The translations under genes were made by a program, and so were the position numbers. A stretch of 64,000 nt of DNA from Oscillospiraceae bacterium (GTDB lineage Bacteria > Bacillota > Clostridia > Oscillospirales > Ruminococcaceae), in NCBI GenBank assembly GCA_021199335.1, contig JAJQIG010000060.1:1-64000 (forward strand). The letters are read 5' to 3'. Shown here one piece after another: positions 43,985 through 56,528 of this stretch. The stretch's first letter is position 1, and each line of letters starts with the position of its first letter. A model generated the notes under the pieces. That model was not told the origin of the DNA, did no database searches, and saw only the letters and a list, made by a program, of their open reading frames with translations.

Positions 43985-44200
43985 ACTGTAGTCGGGAGGA
44001 TGAATAAGCCGAACGGCTCAGTAATATTTCATAGCTTTTATATTCAAAGATTATTTTACCCCGATAGTCTTTGTTCGGCGAAAGCCATATAAAAGAACCT
44101 CACTTCAAAATATTTTACCCCAATATTTTGGAGAACCCCCAATAATCCTATATCATAATCTTGCCCTCGTCCTACCCCTGACGAGGGCGCTTTCTTTTGT
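43985..44200 (+). ncRNA. Candidate small RNA with three TACCCC motifs
   Basis: The 591-base gap between ppk1 and lysC contains a stretch of about 215 bases ending in a strong hairpin terminator (GCCCTCGTC 44163-44171 with GACGAGGGC 44180-44188, then GCTTTCTTTT). Inside, GCCGAAC/GTTCGGC (44008-44014, 44073-44079) and AAAATATT/AATATTTT (44107-44114, 44122-44129) form further stems. TACCCC lies at 44057-44062 and in the loops at 44116-44121 and 44173-44178. lysC has its own promoter downstream, so this is not its leader. C-rich loops of this type bind Shine-Dalgarno sequences in known Gram-positive small RNAs. A TATTAT at 43975 is a possible -10. Confidence 0.5.
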
Positions 44201-44284
44201 CCGAAGCCCTTGTCCGTCACAGAAGTACAGTAGTATTTTACAAAAGGACACAAAAATAATCATTATTTTTGTTTTATATATCAA

Positions 44285-44313
44285 TTGATTATTTGGGAAA
44301 ATTTTTATATAAT
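44285..44313 (+). promoter_or_regulatory. Aspartate kinase promoter
   Basis: TTGATT (44285-44290) and TATAAT (44308-44313) with a 17-base spacer; an AAGGAG site follows at 44333. The leader is only about 25 bases, too short for a lysine riboswitch. Confidence 0.8.
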
Positions 44314-44346
44314 AATATATTATATGTTGTTTAAGGAGTTTTTACT

Positions 44347-45663
44347 ATGAGTAATATTAAGGTTGTAAAGTTCGGCGGAAGCTCCCTTGCGGATGCCAAT
44401 CAGTTCAGAAAGGTTGCGGCTATAATTAAATCGGATGAGAACAGACGATTTGTTGTAGCCTCCGCTCCCGGAAAAAGATTTTCCGCTGATGTTAAAATTA
44501 CCGATATGCTCTATGCCTGCTACGAAAAGGCCGCAAAAGGCGAAGCGTTCGATAAGGATTTCGATGCTATTGAGAAACGCTACAACTCAATTATCAGCGA
44601 GCTAAAGGTTGATATTTCCCTTGAAAAGGAATACGAAAATATAAAGGATGCTTTTGCCCACCGTGCAGGACGTGACTTTGCGGCAAGCCGAGGCGAATAT
44701 CTTAACAGCCGTGTTCTTGCGGCATTCCTCGGATATGACTTTATCGACCCTGCGGGCTACATTAAGTTCGGGGAGGACGGTTCCTTTGACCTCGAAACAA
44801 CTCTTTCGCTGCTCTCGCCCAAGCTTAAATCTATCGAAAATGCGGTTATTCCGGGCTTTTACGGTTCAATGCCCAATGATACAATCAAAACCTTCTCAAG
44901 AGGCGGTTCGGATGTTACGGGTTCAATCGTTGCAAGAGCCGTTGATGCTGAGCTTTATGAGAACTGGACAGATGTATCGGGCTTCCTTATCTGTGACCCC
45001 AGAATTGTTGATAACCCGAAAACCATCACAACCATCACATATAAGGAGCTTCGCGAGCTTGCGTATATGGGCGCAACAGTTCTCCATGAGGATGCTATTT
45101 TCCCCGTAAGGGCTGCGGGAATTCCCATCAATATAAAGAACACAAATCACCCCGAGGACAGGGGAACAATGATTGTTTCCGAATCCGCCGATATAAGCAA
45201 GTATGTCATCACAGGCATTGCGGGCAAAAAAGGATTTTCCGTTATAAACATCGAAAAGGATATGATGAACAGCGAGCTTGGCTTCGGAAGAAATGTTCTT
45301 CGCGCCCTTGAAAAGAATGGAATAAGCTTTGAGCATATGCCCTCAGGCATTGATACAATGAGCGTTCTTGTCAACACCGACAGTCTTAGGGATAAGGAAA
45401 AATCCGTTCTTGATGAGATTACTTATCGTGTTCACCCCGACCATATGGAAATTGAAAACAACCTTGCCCTTATTGCAATTGTGGGCAGAGGAATGAGGAA
45501 GGCAAGGGGTACTGCGGGCAAGATTTTCTCCGCCCTTGCCGAAGCAAAGGTTAACGTAAAGATGATTGACCAGGGTTCTTCCGAGCTTAACATTATTGTC
45601 GGAATAAATGAAGAAGACTTTGAGGATGCCGTAAAGGCGCTTTACAACGCATTTGTTAAGTAA
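44347..45663 (+). CDS. lysC: Aspartate kinase
   Basis: A 438-residue amino-acid kinase phosphorylating aspartate, the first step to lysine, threonine and methionine. The kinase domain begins KVVKFGGSSLADANQFRKVA; ASRGEYLNSRVLAAFLGYDF and TFSRGGSDVTGSIVARAVDA hold substrate-binding residues. Two ACT regulatory domains occupy about residues 305-438 (SVINIEKDMMNSELGFGRNV, then LIAIVGRGMRKARGTAGKIF), so feedback control by amino acids is expected. It stands alone between two terminators with its own promoter. Confidence 0.95.
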   Translation: MSNIKVVKFGGSSLADANQFRKVAAIIKSDENRRFVVASAPGKRFSADVKITDMLYACYEKAAKGEAFDKDFDAIEKRYNSIISELKVDISLEKEYENIKDAFAHRAGRDFAASRGEYLNSRVLAAFLGYDFIDPAGYIKFGEDGSFDLETTLSLLSPKLKSIENAVIPGFYGSMPNDTIKTFSRGGSDVTGSIVARAVDAELYENWTDVSGFLICDPRIVDNPKTITTITYKELRELAYMGATVLHEDAIFPVRAAGIPINIKNTNHPEDRGTMIVSESADISKYVITGIAGKKGFSVINIEKDMMNSELGFGRNVLRALEKNGISFEHMPSGIDTMSVLVNTDSLRDKEKSVLDEITYRVHPDHMEIENNLALIAIVGRGMRKARGTAGKIFSALAEAKVNVKMIDQGSSELNIIVGINEEDFEDAVKALYNAFVK

Positions 45664-45678
45664 AGGAATAAAAACAAC

Positions 45679-45719
45679 AAAACGGCTGATGCATATTTCC
45701 GATGCACCAGCCGTTTTTT
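45679..45719. terminator. Terminator after lysC, bidirectional
   Basis: An imperfect 14-bp stem (AACGGCTGATGCAT with ATGCACCAGCCGTT) with A-rich left and TTTTTT right flanks. On the minus strand it also ends the ATP synthase operon, together with a second hairpin (GCATTCGG/CCGAATGC) at 45725-45756. Confidence 0.85.
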
Positions 45720-45769
45720 AGTCTGCATTCGGGTGAAAATCATTTCTGCCGAATGCGAAAATTTTAAGT

Positions 45770-46180
45770 TTACTTACAGGACGAATGAACGCTGATACGG
45801 TTGAGCGCACGCTGAAGCTTTAGCTCGGCAATGTCAAGCTCATGCTGATCCTTAAGGGTACTGAGCTTTTCCCTTGCCTCGGCTTCGGAGCGTTTTGCCC
45901 ATTCAATATCAATTTCATCAGCCCATTCCACAGCGTTGGCAATGATTGACACCTTGTTTCCGCCAACCTTGAGAAGTCCCGAGGACAATGCAGCCACACG
46001 ATATGTCCCGTCCTCCTGCTTTATTTTAACAGGCCCCGACGGAAGGCTTGCAACAAGGCTTGTGTGGTGCGCAAGGACTCCTATATCGCCCTCGGTAGTC
46101 CTGACGATAATCTGTGAGGTTTCTCCGTCAAAAAACACCTTTTCGGGTGTAATTATATCAAGCTTGAACTGAGCAGCCAT
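45770..46180 (-). CDS. atpC: ATP synthase F1 epsilon subunit
   Basis: A 136-residue central-stalk subunit. The N-terminal beta-barrel starts KLDIITPEKVFFDGETSQII and includes TTEGDIGVLAHHTSLVASL; a C-terminal helical hairpin (AKRSEAEAREKLSTLKDQHE) follows, the part that can brake ATP hydrolysis. Last gene of the atp operon. Confidence 0.95.
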   Translation of the reverse strand: MAAQFKLDIITPEKVFFDGETSQIIVRTTEGDIGVLAHHTSLVASLPSGPVKIKQEDGTYRVAALSSGLLKVGGNKVSIIANAVEWADEIDIEWAKRSEAEAREKLSTLKDQHELDIAELKLQRALNRISVHSSCK

Positions 46181-46197
46181 TTAAACCACACCCCCGA

Positions 46198-47604
<1,407 letters not shown>

Positions 47605-47649
47605 TTAATCACCTCGTTATATAGTGTTTGCGGTGGAATAACGCCGGTT

Positions 47650-48516
47650 TTATTCCTGAGCGGAAGCGCCGCCGACAATCTCCGTAATTTCCTGGGTGAT
47701 GGAGGACTGACGTGCGCGGTTATAAACCAGCGAAAGGTGGGAAATCATCTCGTTTGCGTTGTCGGAAGCGTTTTCCATAGCGGTTCTTCTCGCAGCCTGC
47801 TCTGCGGCAAAGCTGTCAACAACGGTACTGTAAATGATACCCGTGATATATTTTGGAACAATGGCGTTAAAAACCGCCTCGGGGGAAGGCTCATAAATGG
47901 GAATTTCCCTGAGCTTCGGCTTATCATCTGAAATTTCAAGCGGCAGGATCGGTTTAAACCTTGCCTCCTGGCTGAGGGTTGAAATAAACTCTGTGCTGAA
48001 AATCTCAACACGGTCGATTTCCCCATTCAGGTAAGGAACGACAACATCGTCTGCGATAACTGCGGCGTGGTTGATTTTCATATCCTGACCTACATTTATA
48101 TAGGATTTAGCTATATCATAGCCATGCTTGGAAAAATATTCGGCGGATTTTTTTCCGATAGCAAGAATTTTTACCTTGCAGCCCTGTTCTTCAAGCTCTT
48201 TTATATGGGTGGAAGCCATTTTGGTTATATTTGAGTTGAATCCGCCCGCAAGACCTCTATCTCCTGCGATAACTATGAGCATAACATTTTTTGCCTCACG
48301 CTTTCCGATGTAGGGGGACAAAAAACCTGTATTTTCGGATTGAATTTCGCACATTGTCTGATAAAGCGCATCGAAAAACGGGCGGGCGCTGTCAGCTTTT
48401 TCCTTTGCCTTTCTCAGCTTTGATGAGGAAACAACTTCCATCGCCTTTGTAATCTGCAGTGTGGATTCAACGCTCTTAATACGCCTTTTTATGCTTTTCA
48501 TATTGCCGGAAGCCAT
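47650..48516 (-). CDS. atpG: ATP synthase F1 gamma subunit
   Basis: The 288-residue central shaft. The N-terminal helix is MKSIKRRIKSVESTLQITKA, MEVVSSSKLRKAKEKA continues it, and the C-terminal helix YNRARQSSITQEITEIVGGA inserts into the alpha/beta ring. Start at 48516 or at an internal ATG five codons later. Confidence 0.96.
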   Translation of the reverse strand: MASGNMKSIKRRIKSVESTLQITKAMEVVSSSKLRKAKEKADSARPFFDALYQTMCEIQSENTGFLSPYIGKREAKNVMLIVIAGDRGLAGGFNSNITKMASTHIKELEEQGCKVKILAIGKKSAEYFSKHGYDIAKSYINVGQDMKINHAAVIADDVVVPYLNGEIDRVEIFSTEFISTLSQEARFKPILPLEISDDKPKLREIPIYEPSPEAVFNAIVPKYITGIIYSTVVDSFAAEQAARRTAMENASDNANEMISHLSLVYNRARQSSITQEITEIVGGASAQE

Positions 48517-48555
48517 ACTAAATCAATCCCTCCTTTACCGTTTTATCAAAAATCC

Positions 48556-50076
<1,521 letters not shown>

Positions 50077-50161
50077 TTACACCAACTTTCATTTAACGTT
50101 TAAGAAAAACCACTGTTTTCGGGTGATTTTCCTTTTATTCAAAAAATATGGTTTAAAAAAG

Positions 50162-50710
50162 CTATGCTATAATTCCCTTAATCTGCTTTTGCAGCGCTTC
50201 AAGGCGGGATTTTACCGAACCGTCGAGCATGGTATTGCCATAATTTACAACAATACCGCCGATAAGGGAGCTGTCTGTTTTTTCGTTAAGGATAACCTTC
50301 TTTTTGTAAACCGTTTCAAGCTTTTTGATAAGCTTTTCCTTAAGAGCATCCGAAAGGGGCTCGCAGGATGTAACGGTTACCTCGGCTATGCCGCTTGCAT
50401 CGTACCATTTGTCCTTATAGGCATCGGCAATTTCGGGAAGATAATCCGCACGGTTCTTCTCGGTAATAACGCACAAGAGGTTATACACCATATCGGAAAC
50501 CCTGCCCTTGAAAATTTTCTCCGTTATGCCGAGCTTCTCGCTTATGCCCACGGTAGGCGCCCTAAGAACCTTCACAAGCCCGGGATTTTCGTTCCAGACC
50601 GTTTTCAGTGCTTCAAGCTCCTCAAAAACGGTTTCCGCACAGCTCTGTTCAGCAGCAAGCTCAAAGATAGCTTCGGAATAAACCTTTCCGACTGAATCTG
50701 TCATTGTCAA
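50162..50710 (-). CDS. atpH: ATP synthase F1 delta subunit
   Basis: A 182-residue stator subunit joining F1 to the b stalk. The N-terminal helical domain starts MTDSVGKVYSEAIFELAAEQ, and the C-terminal signature is DSSLIGGIVVNYGNTMLDGS, VKSRLEALQKQI. It starts 18 bases after the atpF stop. Confidence 0.94.
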   Translation of the reverse strand: MTMTDSVGKVYSEAIFELAAEQSCAETVFEELEALKTVWNENPGLVKVLRAPTVGISEKLGITEKIFKGRVSDMVYNLLCVITEKNRADYLPEIADAYKDKWYDASGIAEVTVTSCEPLSDALKEKLIKKLETVYKKKVILNEKTDSSLIGGIVVNYGNTMLDGSVKSRLEALQKQIKGIIA

Positions 50711-50727
50711 GCCCTGCCTTTCCGAGA

Positions 50728-51228
50728 TTATTTTCCGATATTATCAATAAAGCCATCAATAAGCTTTTCATGGGTCTTAGGGTCGATTTCCTTGGAAACA
50801 ACCTTTTCGGCAATTGAGAGGGCGATATCGGAAATTTCGTCCTTAATCTGGTTAACGGCACGTTTCCTTTCCTTTTCAATATCGGAATTTGCCTTAGCGA
50901 CAAGGCTTCTCGCCTCATCCTTAGCCTCCCCGATGATTTCATCGGAACGAACCTGCGCCTTTTTGGTTGCGCTTCTGATAATTTCGGCAGATTCTTCCTT
51001 TGCGCCCGAAAGCTTTTCGGTATATTCCGTTTCAAGCTCCTTGGCGTTTTTAAGGGCTTCATCTGCATCCTCATAGGTTTTCTCAACCTCGGTTTTCCGC
51101 GATTCAAGCACAGCGTTTACCTTATCGAAAAGGAAATGCTTGACGACAAAGAACAGAAGCAGTGTGTTTATAAGGGTACCTATAATTGATGTAAGATCAA
51201 TCGAGAAAAATTCAAAATTGGCTGTCAT
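50728..51228 (-). CDS. atpF: ATP synthase F0 b subunit
   Basis: A 166-residue peripheral-stalk protein with one N-terminal membrane helix (SIIGTLINTLLLFFVVKHFL, about 13-32). A long charged coiled coil follows (ESRKTEVEKTYEDADEALKN onward) that dimerises and binds delta. Order and spacing are normal. Confidence 0.94.
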   Translation of the reverse strand: MTANFEFFSIDLTSIIGTLINTLLLFFVVKHFLFDKVNAVLESRKTEVEKTYEDADEALKNAKELETEYTEKLSGAKEESAEIIRSATKKAQVRSDEIIGEAKDEARSLVAKANSDIEKERKRAVNQIKDEISDIALSIAEKVVSKEIDPKTHEKLIDGFIDNIGK

Positions 51229-51273
51229 AGGGCCTTTCTGCCTCCCATTCTAAATAATCCTGTTTCAGGGCAA

Positions 51274-51573
<300 letters not shown>

Positions 51574-51595
51574 TTAAAGTTTGCCAAAGGATCAA

Positions 51596-52324
51596 TCATT
51601 CCCGTCCCATCTGAATATAAATCATGGTAAGCATGATAAATACGTAGGACTGAATAGCGCCGGAGAAAAGATCGAAATATACCGATAATACCGCAGGGAT
51701 ACCTATCTGGAATATATTAAAGTAATATGTTTCCGCCTGTATTCCGATGAGATTGTAAATTGCGCTGCTGGCAGAACCGAGAGCCGCATAAAGAATCATT
51801 GTTATGCACATTCCGCCCGCAATATTTCCGAACAGACGAAGCGCCATAGACAACGGAGTCGCAACCTCGCTTATAATATTAAGCGGGTTTATAAACTGCT
51901 TAAAATAGCCTCCAACGCCATGCGCCTTAATCTTTGATCGGGTTATAAGCACAAATGTCATGACGGCAAGAGTGCCGGTAACGTTTATATCGGCGGTAAT
52001 GCTTCTGAAACCGAGCATTGATATAAGGCTTCCGAGGAGAATGTAGGCAAAGAGCGCTGCGATATACGGGGCGTAAGCCATAGAATCGCTTCCCATATTG
52101 GCTGAAACCATATTATTTACGGTTTTAACTATATATTCTGCGGCGCACTGCCTTTTCGTTGTCGGAACCTTCTGCAAATTACGTGTCAGAACAAGGCATA
52201 CAACAAAAATAATCAGAATAACGATCCAACCCGTGACAATCGACTCGGAAATGGAAAAAATAATGTCCCCATCCTCGCCGATAAGGCTGAACATTCGCTT
52301 TGGACCCTGCACTTCTATATTCAT
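51596..52324 (-). CDS. atpB: ATP synthase F0 a subunit
   Basis: A 242-residue membrane stator forming the ion half-channels. It has five or six helices; the essential Arg is in VATPLSMALRLFGNIAGGMC (about residue 160), and the last helix is IQSYVFIMLTMIYIQMG. It overlaps the stop of the preceding gene by four bases. Confidence 0.95.
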   Translation of the reverse strand: MNIEVQGPKRMFSLIGEDGDIIFSISESIVTGWIVILIIFVVCLVLTRNLQKVPTTKRQCAAEYIVKTVNNMVSANMGSDSMAYAPYIAALFAYILLGSLISMLGFRSITADINVTGTLAVMTFVLITRSKIKAHGVGGYFKQFINPLNIISEVATPLSMALRLFGNIAGGMCITMILYAALGSASSAIYNLIGIQAETYYFNIFQIGIPAVLSVYFDLFSGAIQSYVFIMLTMIYIQMGRE

Positions 52325-52728
52325 AAATCTTTCCCCTCCTTCCGTTTTTTCACTGCCGCATCAAGGGTATAGCATATCTTGGGATACAGCTGTGGAATCG
52401 CTGCCGTTACAACGTTTATATAGGTCGTTTTTACGCTCACCGCAAAAAGCGCACCCATTATGGTGAATCTTATGATGTAGAAAAGAAACATATACCTTTT
52501 TGCCGAAGCAGCGCTCCTTTTCTCAACGGCACGTTCGGAAGAATAGCCGAGCAGGATAAAATTCAGCGTCATAACCAGCGTTCCGAGGACAAGCCCCAGC
52601 GGAATCTCGATACAAAGCCTATAGAAAGGCAGTGTAATCAAGTAAATAATGCCGTCAAGAATGAGAGCGCGGGGAAAAAGGAAGGAGAGCTCCTTATTAA
52701 TCATGGGACTAAAACCTTTTATTCGCAC
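52321..52728 (-). CDS. atpI: ATP synthase subunit I-like membrane protein
   Basis: A protein of about 136 residues with four hydrophobic segments (ALILDGIIYLITLPFYRLCI, LGLVLGTLVMTLNFILLGY, YMFLFYIIRFTIMGALFAVS, TTYINVVTAAIPQLYP). It is located as the first gene of the atp operon, where AtpI proteins that help assemble the c ring are found; sequence similarity in this family is low. I choose the GTG at 52728 because GGAGGG is six bases upstream; an earlier GTG at 52746 lies too near the transcription start. Confidence 0.8.
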   Translation of the reverse strand: MRIKGFSPMINKELSFLFPRALILDGIIYLITLPFYRLCIEIPLGLVLGTLVMTLNFILLGYSSERAVEKRSAASAKRYMFLFYIIRFTIMGALFAVSVKTTYINVVTAAIPQLYPKICYTLDAAVKKRKEGKDL

Positions 52729-52762
52729 TTCAAACCCTCCGAACACAATAAACTATTTTAAT

Positions 52763-52791
52763 ATTATAACACATTATTATAAATTTTGCAA
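52763..52791 (-). promoter_or_regulatory. atp operon promoter
   Basis: On the minus strand TTGCAA (52786-52791) and TATAAT (52763-52768), 17-base spacer, about 35 bases before the first gene. Confidence 0.75.
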
Positions 52792-52916
52792 CAATATTTA
52801 GCGAGTTTTTATGTTAAAAACAAACTAAATTTTCAGAAAAGTATTTTTATAATAGTGACAAATAAACAATTTTTGCCCCCGAAGGTGTTTACTCTGACTT
52901 TTTAAAAAATTACCAC

Positions 52917-52946
52917 TTGACAAAGGGGATTTTTTTGTTGTATAAT
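52917..52946 (+). promoter_or_regulatory. tRNA-Pro promoter
   Basis: TTGACA (52917-52922) and TATAAT (52941-52946) with an 18-base spacer, 20 bases before tRNA-Pro. Confidence 0.8.
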
Positions 52947-52965
52947 AATATAGCCGTTTGGTTGG

Positions 52966-53042
52966 CGGGGCGTAACTCAGTTTGGTAGAGTGCTTGGTTT
53001 GGGACCAAGATGCCGCAGGTTCAAGTCCTGTCGCCCCGACCA
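52966..53042 (+). tRNA. tRNA-Pro (anticodon TGG)
   Basis: Cloverleaf with acceptor stem CGGGGCG (52966-52972) and CGCCCCG (53032-53038), anticodon loop TTTGGGA giving TGG, T-loop GGTTCAAGTCC, and an encoded CCA at the 3' end. Confidence 0.95.
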
Positions 53043-53109
53043 TTTATTCGGCTTTGGATTAAAGAAAATTGCGAATATTGTGAATATATTATTAATTTTC
53101 GAAAAGTGC

Positions 53110-53138
53110 TTGACAAATTGTTGCCCATGTGATAAAAT
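53110..53138 (+). promoter_or_regulatory. tRNA-Thr/tRNA-Tyr promoter
   Basis: TTGACA (53110-53115) and TAAAAT (53133-53138), 17-base spacer with extended TG. Confidence 0.75.
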
Positions 53139-53227
53139 AAATAACGTCGCTTGATGATGTGTTGCAATGTGCGGCAATCTCATTTGTTGGGCGTTAGATG
53201 CTTATTTAAGTGCTTAAAGGAATTTAA

Positions 53228-53303
53228 GCTGGTGTAGCTCAGTTGGTAGAGCAGCTGATTTGTAATCAGCAGGTCGGGGGTTCAAGTCCGTCCACCAGCT
53301 CCA
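53228..53303 (+). tRNA. tRNA-Thr (anticodon TGT)
   Basis: Acceptor GCTGGTG (53228-53234) with CACCAGC (53293-53299). The anticodon stem GCTGA/TCAGC encloses TTTGTAA, giving TGT. CCA is encoded. Confidence 0.95.
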
Positions 53304-53338
53304 ATTTTTTGTTCGCTTTTATGCGGCAAAAATTATGG

Positions 53339-53423
53339 GGAGGAGTTCCCGAGCGGCCAAAGGGGGCAGACTGTAAATCTGTTGCTTTTAGCTTCGATGG
53401 TTCGAATCCATCCTCCTCCACCA
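53339..53423 (+). tRNA. tRNA-Tyr (anticodon GTA)
   Basis: Acceptor GGAGGAG (53339-53345) with CTCCTCC (53413-53419). Anticodon loop CTGTAAA gives GTA, and a long variable arm is present as expected for bacterial tRNA-Tyr. CCA is encoded. Confidence 0.95.
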
Positions 53424-53430
53424 CCCTTTA

Positions 53431-53459
53431 CCTTGCAGGTTTGCCTGCAAGGTTTTTTT
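53431..53459 (+). terminator. Terminator of the tRNA cluster
   Basis: A 9-bp stem CCTTGCAGG/CCTGCAAGG with a TTTG loop, followed by seven T. Confidence 0.95.
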
Positions 53460-53598
53460 ATGCAGCAATATATTTGTCTATGATAAATATATTCCTTCTT
53501 TGATGTTAAAATATATAGGCAATAATGTATAATTTTGCGACGCCTGTTTTTTGGCAGCAATTAAAATATTGACAGCTATTTCAGAAAGGGAAGTTTAT

Positions 53599-55422
53599 AT
53601 GGTAAGAGAAGATTTAAGAAACATAGCAATCATTGCCCACGTTGACCACGGCAAAACCACTCTTGTTGACGAGATGCTCAAGCAGGGCGGCGCTTTCAGA
53701 GAAAACCAAGAGGTTGAGGATCGCGTAATGGACTCCAACGACATTGAACGTGAGCGAGGAATTACTATCCTTGCAAAAAACACCTCCGTAATTTATAACG
53801 GCGTAAAAATCAATATTATAGACACTCCGGGTCATGCCGATTTCGGCGGAGAGGTTGAGCGTGTGCTTAAAATGGTGGACGGCGTTGTTCTTCTTGTCGA
53901 TGCCGCCGAGGGCTGTATGCCGCAGACACGCTTCGTTCTTCAAAAAGCGCTTGAGCTTGGACTGAGGATAATCGTTGTTGTAAACAAAATCGACCGTCCC
54001 GATGCACGTCTTGACGAAATCGGCGACGAGGTTCTTGAGCTTCTTCTTGACCTTGATGCAAACGACGAACAGCTTGAAAGCCCCGTGCTTTTCTGCTCGG
54101 GACGTGCAGGTACGGCTTCACTCAGCCAGTACGAAGCGGGCACTGACCTTGTCCCCCTGTTTGAAACAATTCTCAGCCATATACCCGCCCCTGAGGGCGA
54201 ACCCGATGAGCCTACGCAGATGCTTATTTCTTCGATAGATTATAATGATTATGTCGGCAGGACAGGCATTGGACGCATTGAGAGGGGTACTCTGCGGGTA
54301 AACGAGCAGGTAACAGTCGGCGATTTCCATGGCAACAGAAAGCCTTATAACAGCAAAATCGTTACCATCTATCAGATTGAGGGACTTAACAAGGTTCCCG
54401 TACAGGAAGCAAAGGTTGGCGATATTGTCTGGATTTCGGGCATAGAAGATATTACCATTGGCGATACTCTTTGCGATATATCGAAATTTGAACCCGTTCC
54501 GTTTGTTAAAATATCCGAGCCCACCGTTGAAATGACTTTCTCCGTAAACGACAGCCCATTTGCGGGCAGGGAGGGTAAATTCGTTACATCAAGGCAGCTT
54601 CGCGAACGCCTTTTCAAGGAAATTCTGCGTGATGTTTCACTTCGTGTTTCCGAAACCGAGAACACCGATTCATTTAAGGTTGCAGGCAGAGGTGAAATGC
54701 ATCTTTCCATTCTTATTGAAAATATGCGCCGTGAGGGTTATGAGCTTTCTGTTTCAACTCCTAAGGTTCTTATGAAGGAAATTGACGGGGTTATATGCGA
54801 GCCTATTGAAAGGCTTGTTATTGACGTGCCGGAGGGCTGCGTTGGCGCAGTTATGGAAAAGCTTGGCGGAAGAAAGGCTGAGCTGCAGTCGATGAACCCC
54901 GCAGGAAACAGAATGAAAATCGAATTCCTTATTCCGTCAAGAGGACTTTTCGGATATAAATCCGAATTTCTTACCGACACAAAGGGCGAGGGCGTTATGA
55001 GCTCCGTTTTCAGCAGCTATGAACCATACAAGGGTGATATTCCGAGAAGAAACACAGGCTCGCTTGTTTGCTTTGAAACGGGAGAAGCTGTTACCTACGG
55101 TCTTTACAATGCTCAGGAAAGAGGCACTCTCTTCATCGGTGCGGGCGTTCCCGTTTATGAGGGCATGATTATCGGTCAATCGCCCAAAGCGGAGGATCTT
55201 GTTGTAAACGTATGCAAGAAGAAGCACCTCACCAACACTCGTGCAAGCGGCTCGGATGACGCTCTCAGGCTTGTTCCGCCGAGGAATCTTTCCCTTGAGG
55301 ACAGTCTTGAATTTATTGCCGATGATGAGCTTCTTGAGATAACGCCAAAGTCGATCCGAATCAGAAAAAGAATTCTCGACAACAGCCTTCGCGCAAAAAC
55401 AAGGGCAAAGCTCGGACAGTAA
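53599..55422 (+). CDS. typA: Translational GTPase TypA/BipA
   Basis: A 607-residue ribosome-associated GTPase. G1 is [16 protein letters not shown]3 is [15 protein letters not shown], and G4 is [17 protein letters not shown]-like domains III and V and the TypA C-terminal domain ([20 protein letters not shown]) follow. It aids 50S assembly and stress translation at low temperature. I choose the ATG at 53599 behind AGAAAGGGAAG; the open frame begins 48 bases earlier. Confidence 0.96.
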   Translation: MVREDLRNIAIIAHVDHGKTTLVDEMLKQGGAFRENQEVEDRVMDSNDIERERGITILAKNTSVIYNGVKINIIDTPGHADFGGEVERVLKMVDGVVLLVDAAEGCMPQTRFVLQKALELGLRIIVVVNKIDRPDARLDEIGDEVLELLLDLDANDEQLESPVLFCSGRAGTASLSQYEAGTDLVPLFETILSHIPAPEGEPDEPTQMLISSIDYNDYVGRTGIGRIERGTLRVNEQVTVGDFHGNRKPYNSKIVTIYQIEGLNKVPVQEAKVGDIVWISGIEDITIGDTLCDISKFEPVPFVKISEPTVEMTFSVNDSPFAGREGKFVTSRQLRERLFKEILRDVSLRVSETENTDSFKVAGRGEMHLSILIENMRREGYELSVSTPKVLMKEIDGVICEPIERLVIDVPEGCVGAVMEKLGGRKAELQSMNPAGNRMKIEFLIPSRGLFGYKSEFLTDTKGEGVMSSVFSSYEPYKGDIPRRNTGSLVCFETGEAVTYGLYNAQERGTLFIGAGVPVYEGMIIGQSPKAEDLVVNVCKKKHLTNTRASGSDDALRLVPPRNLSLEDSLEFIADDELLEITPKSIRIRKRILDNSLRAKTRAKLGQ

Positions 55423-55441
55423 AAAAATTATGATAAATATT

Positions 55442-55490
55442 CAGCCCCTGCGTTCCAAAATAATCGGAACGCAGGGGCTGTTTGTTTTAT
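55442..55490. terminator. Bidirectional terminator after typA
   Basis: A perfect 15-bp stem (CAGCCCCTGCGTTCC with its complement at 55466-55480) with T-rich tail; the opposite flank also carries A-rich sequence for the convergent lipoprotein gene. Confidence 0.95.
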
Positions 55491-55506
55491 TCAGCAAATC
55501 TCGGCA

Positions 55507-56370
55507 TTACTTAACTGTTGTAATATCCGAACCGAACCAATTTGTTGAGATTTCTCCCAATGTTCCGTCCGCCTTCATTTCGGAAAGGATTTCCTGAACC
55601 CTATTGCGGAGGGCGTTATCGTTCTTTCTGAAGCCGATAGCATATTCCTCAGCCTCAAGACCATCCTCAAGGACAACATAATCCTTGCCCGATTCCTTTA
55701 TTTCGTAATTAGCCACAACGGAATCCATAAATACTGCATCAACAAGGTTCAATTCAAGCTGCTGGAGGCATTCAACATTTGTTGCAAGCGCTGTTTCCTC
55801 AACGGCAAGTCCCGAATTTTCGAGGATTTCCTGTGCGGTTGAACCGCTCTGAACAGCAACTATTTTTCCGTCAAGGTCAGCCTGAGAAGCAATCTCGCTT
55901 TCGCCCGAAACAACAAATACCATTGCGTTCTCCATATATGGCTCGGAAAGGTTCATAACCTCCTGCCTGGAAGCATTGATGGACATACCGTTCCAAATGC
56001 AGTCGATTTTTCCCGCATCAAGATCCTGCTCCTTTGTATCCCAGTCGATTGGCTGCTTAACAAGAGTAACTCCAAGGCGAGCGCAGACCTCCTCCGCAAC
56101 ATCGATATCAAAGCCGACGATTTCATCATTCTCATCAGTATAACCCATCGGCTTAAAGGTTGCATCAAGTCCGAGGATAAACTCTCCCGAATCAAGAACC
56201 TTTTGGAGGGAGTCGTCCGCTAAATCGCTGTTTTCGGCAGCTGCTTCATCTGCAGCGGCGGTTGTTGTTTCATCGGATACGGCATCGCTCTCAGCCGAAG
56301 AGGAGCAGCCTGCAAGCATTGCGGGAACAAGTGCCATTACCGCAAGCATTTTGATAATTTTGCTTTTCAT
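55507..56370 (-). CDS. Amino-acid ABC transporter substrate-binding lipoprotein
   Basis: A 287-residue lipoprotein with lipobox LAGC (Cys at 21) and an acidic linker. The PBP type 2 fold of the polar amino-acid family follows: GEFILGLDATFKPMGYTDEN, DEIVGFDIDVAEEVCARLGV, DLDGKIVAVQSGSTAQEILE. The Arg/Asp ligand motif found in family-3 binding proteins is partly visible. It stands alone; the permease and ATPase at 3935-5405 are the nearest matching partners. Confidence 0.92.
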   Translation of the reverse strand: MKSKIIKMLAVMALVPAMLAGCSSSAESDAVSDETTTAAADEAAAENSDLADDSLQKVLDSGEFILGLDATFKPMGYTDENDEIVGFDIDVAEEVCARLGVTLVKQPIDWDTKEQDLDAGKIDCIWNGMSINASRQEVMNLSEPYMENAMVFVVSGESEIASQADLDGKIVAVQSGSTAQEILENSGLAVEETALATNVECLQQLELNLVDAVFMDSVVANYEIKESGKDYVVLEDGLEAEEYAIGFRKNDNALRNRVQEILSEMKADGTLGEISTNWFGSDITTVK

Positions 56371-56414
56371 AAAAAATACTTCCTTTCAAAATTCAGCTTT
56401 AACAGCCAAGATTC

Positions 56415-56443
56415 ATAATAGCACACTTTGTTCCCTCTGTAAA
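56415..56443 (-). promoter_or_regulatory. Promoter of the binding-protein gene
   Basis: On the minus strand TTTACA (56438-56443) and TATTAT (56415-56420), 17-base spacer. Confidence 0.65.
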
Positions 56444-56528
56444 GATTATGTAAAAACCTTTGGAGAGTTGCAGTAAATTAATTGCTTCATCTCAAATTTT
56501 TTGTTGCTTTTTACCCCTGCAAAATACA

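Noticed and set aside
44201..44346. Lysine riboswitch in front of aspartate kinase
   Set aside because: The lysC promoter leaves a leader of only about 25 bases, and the L-box core is not present upstream either.
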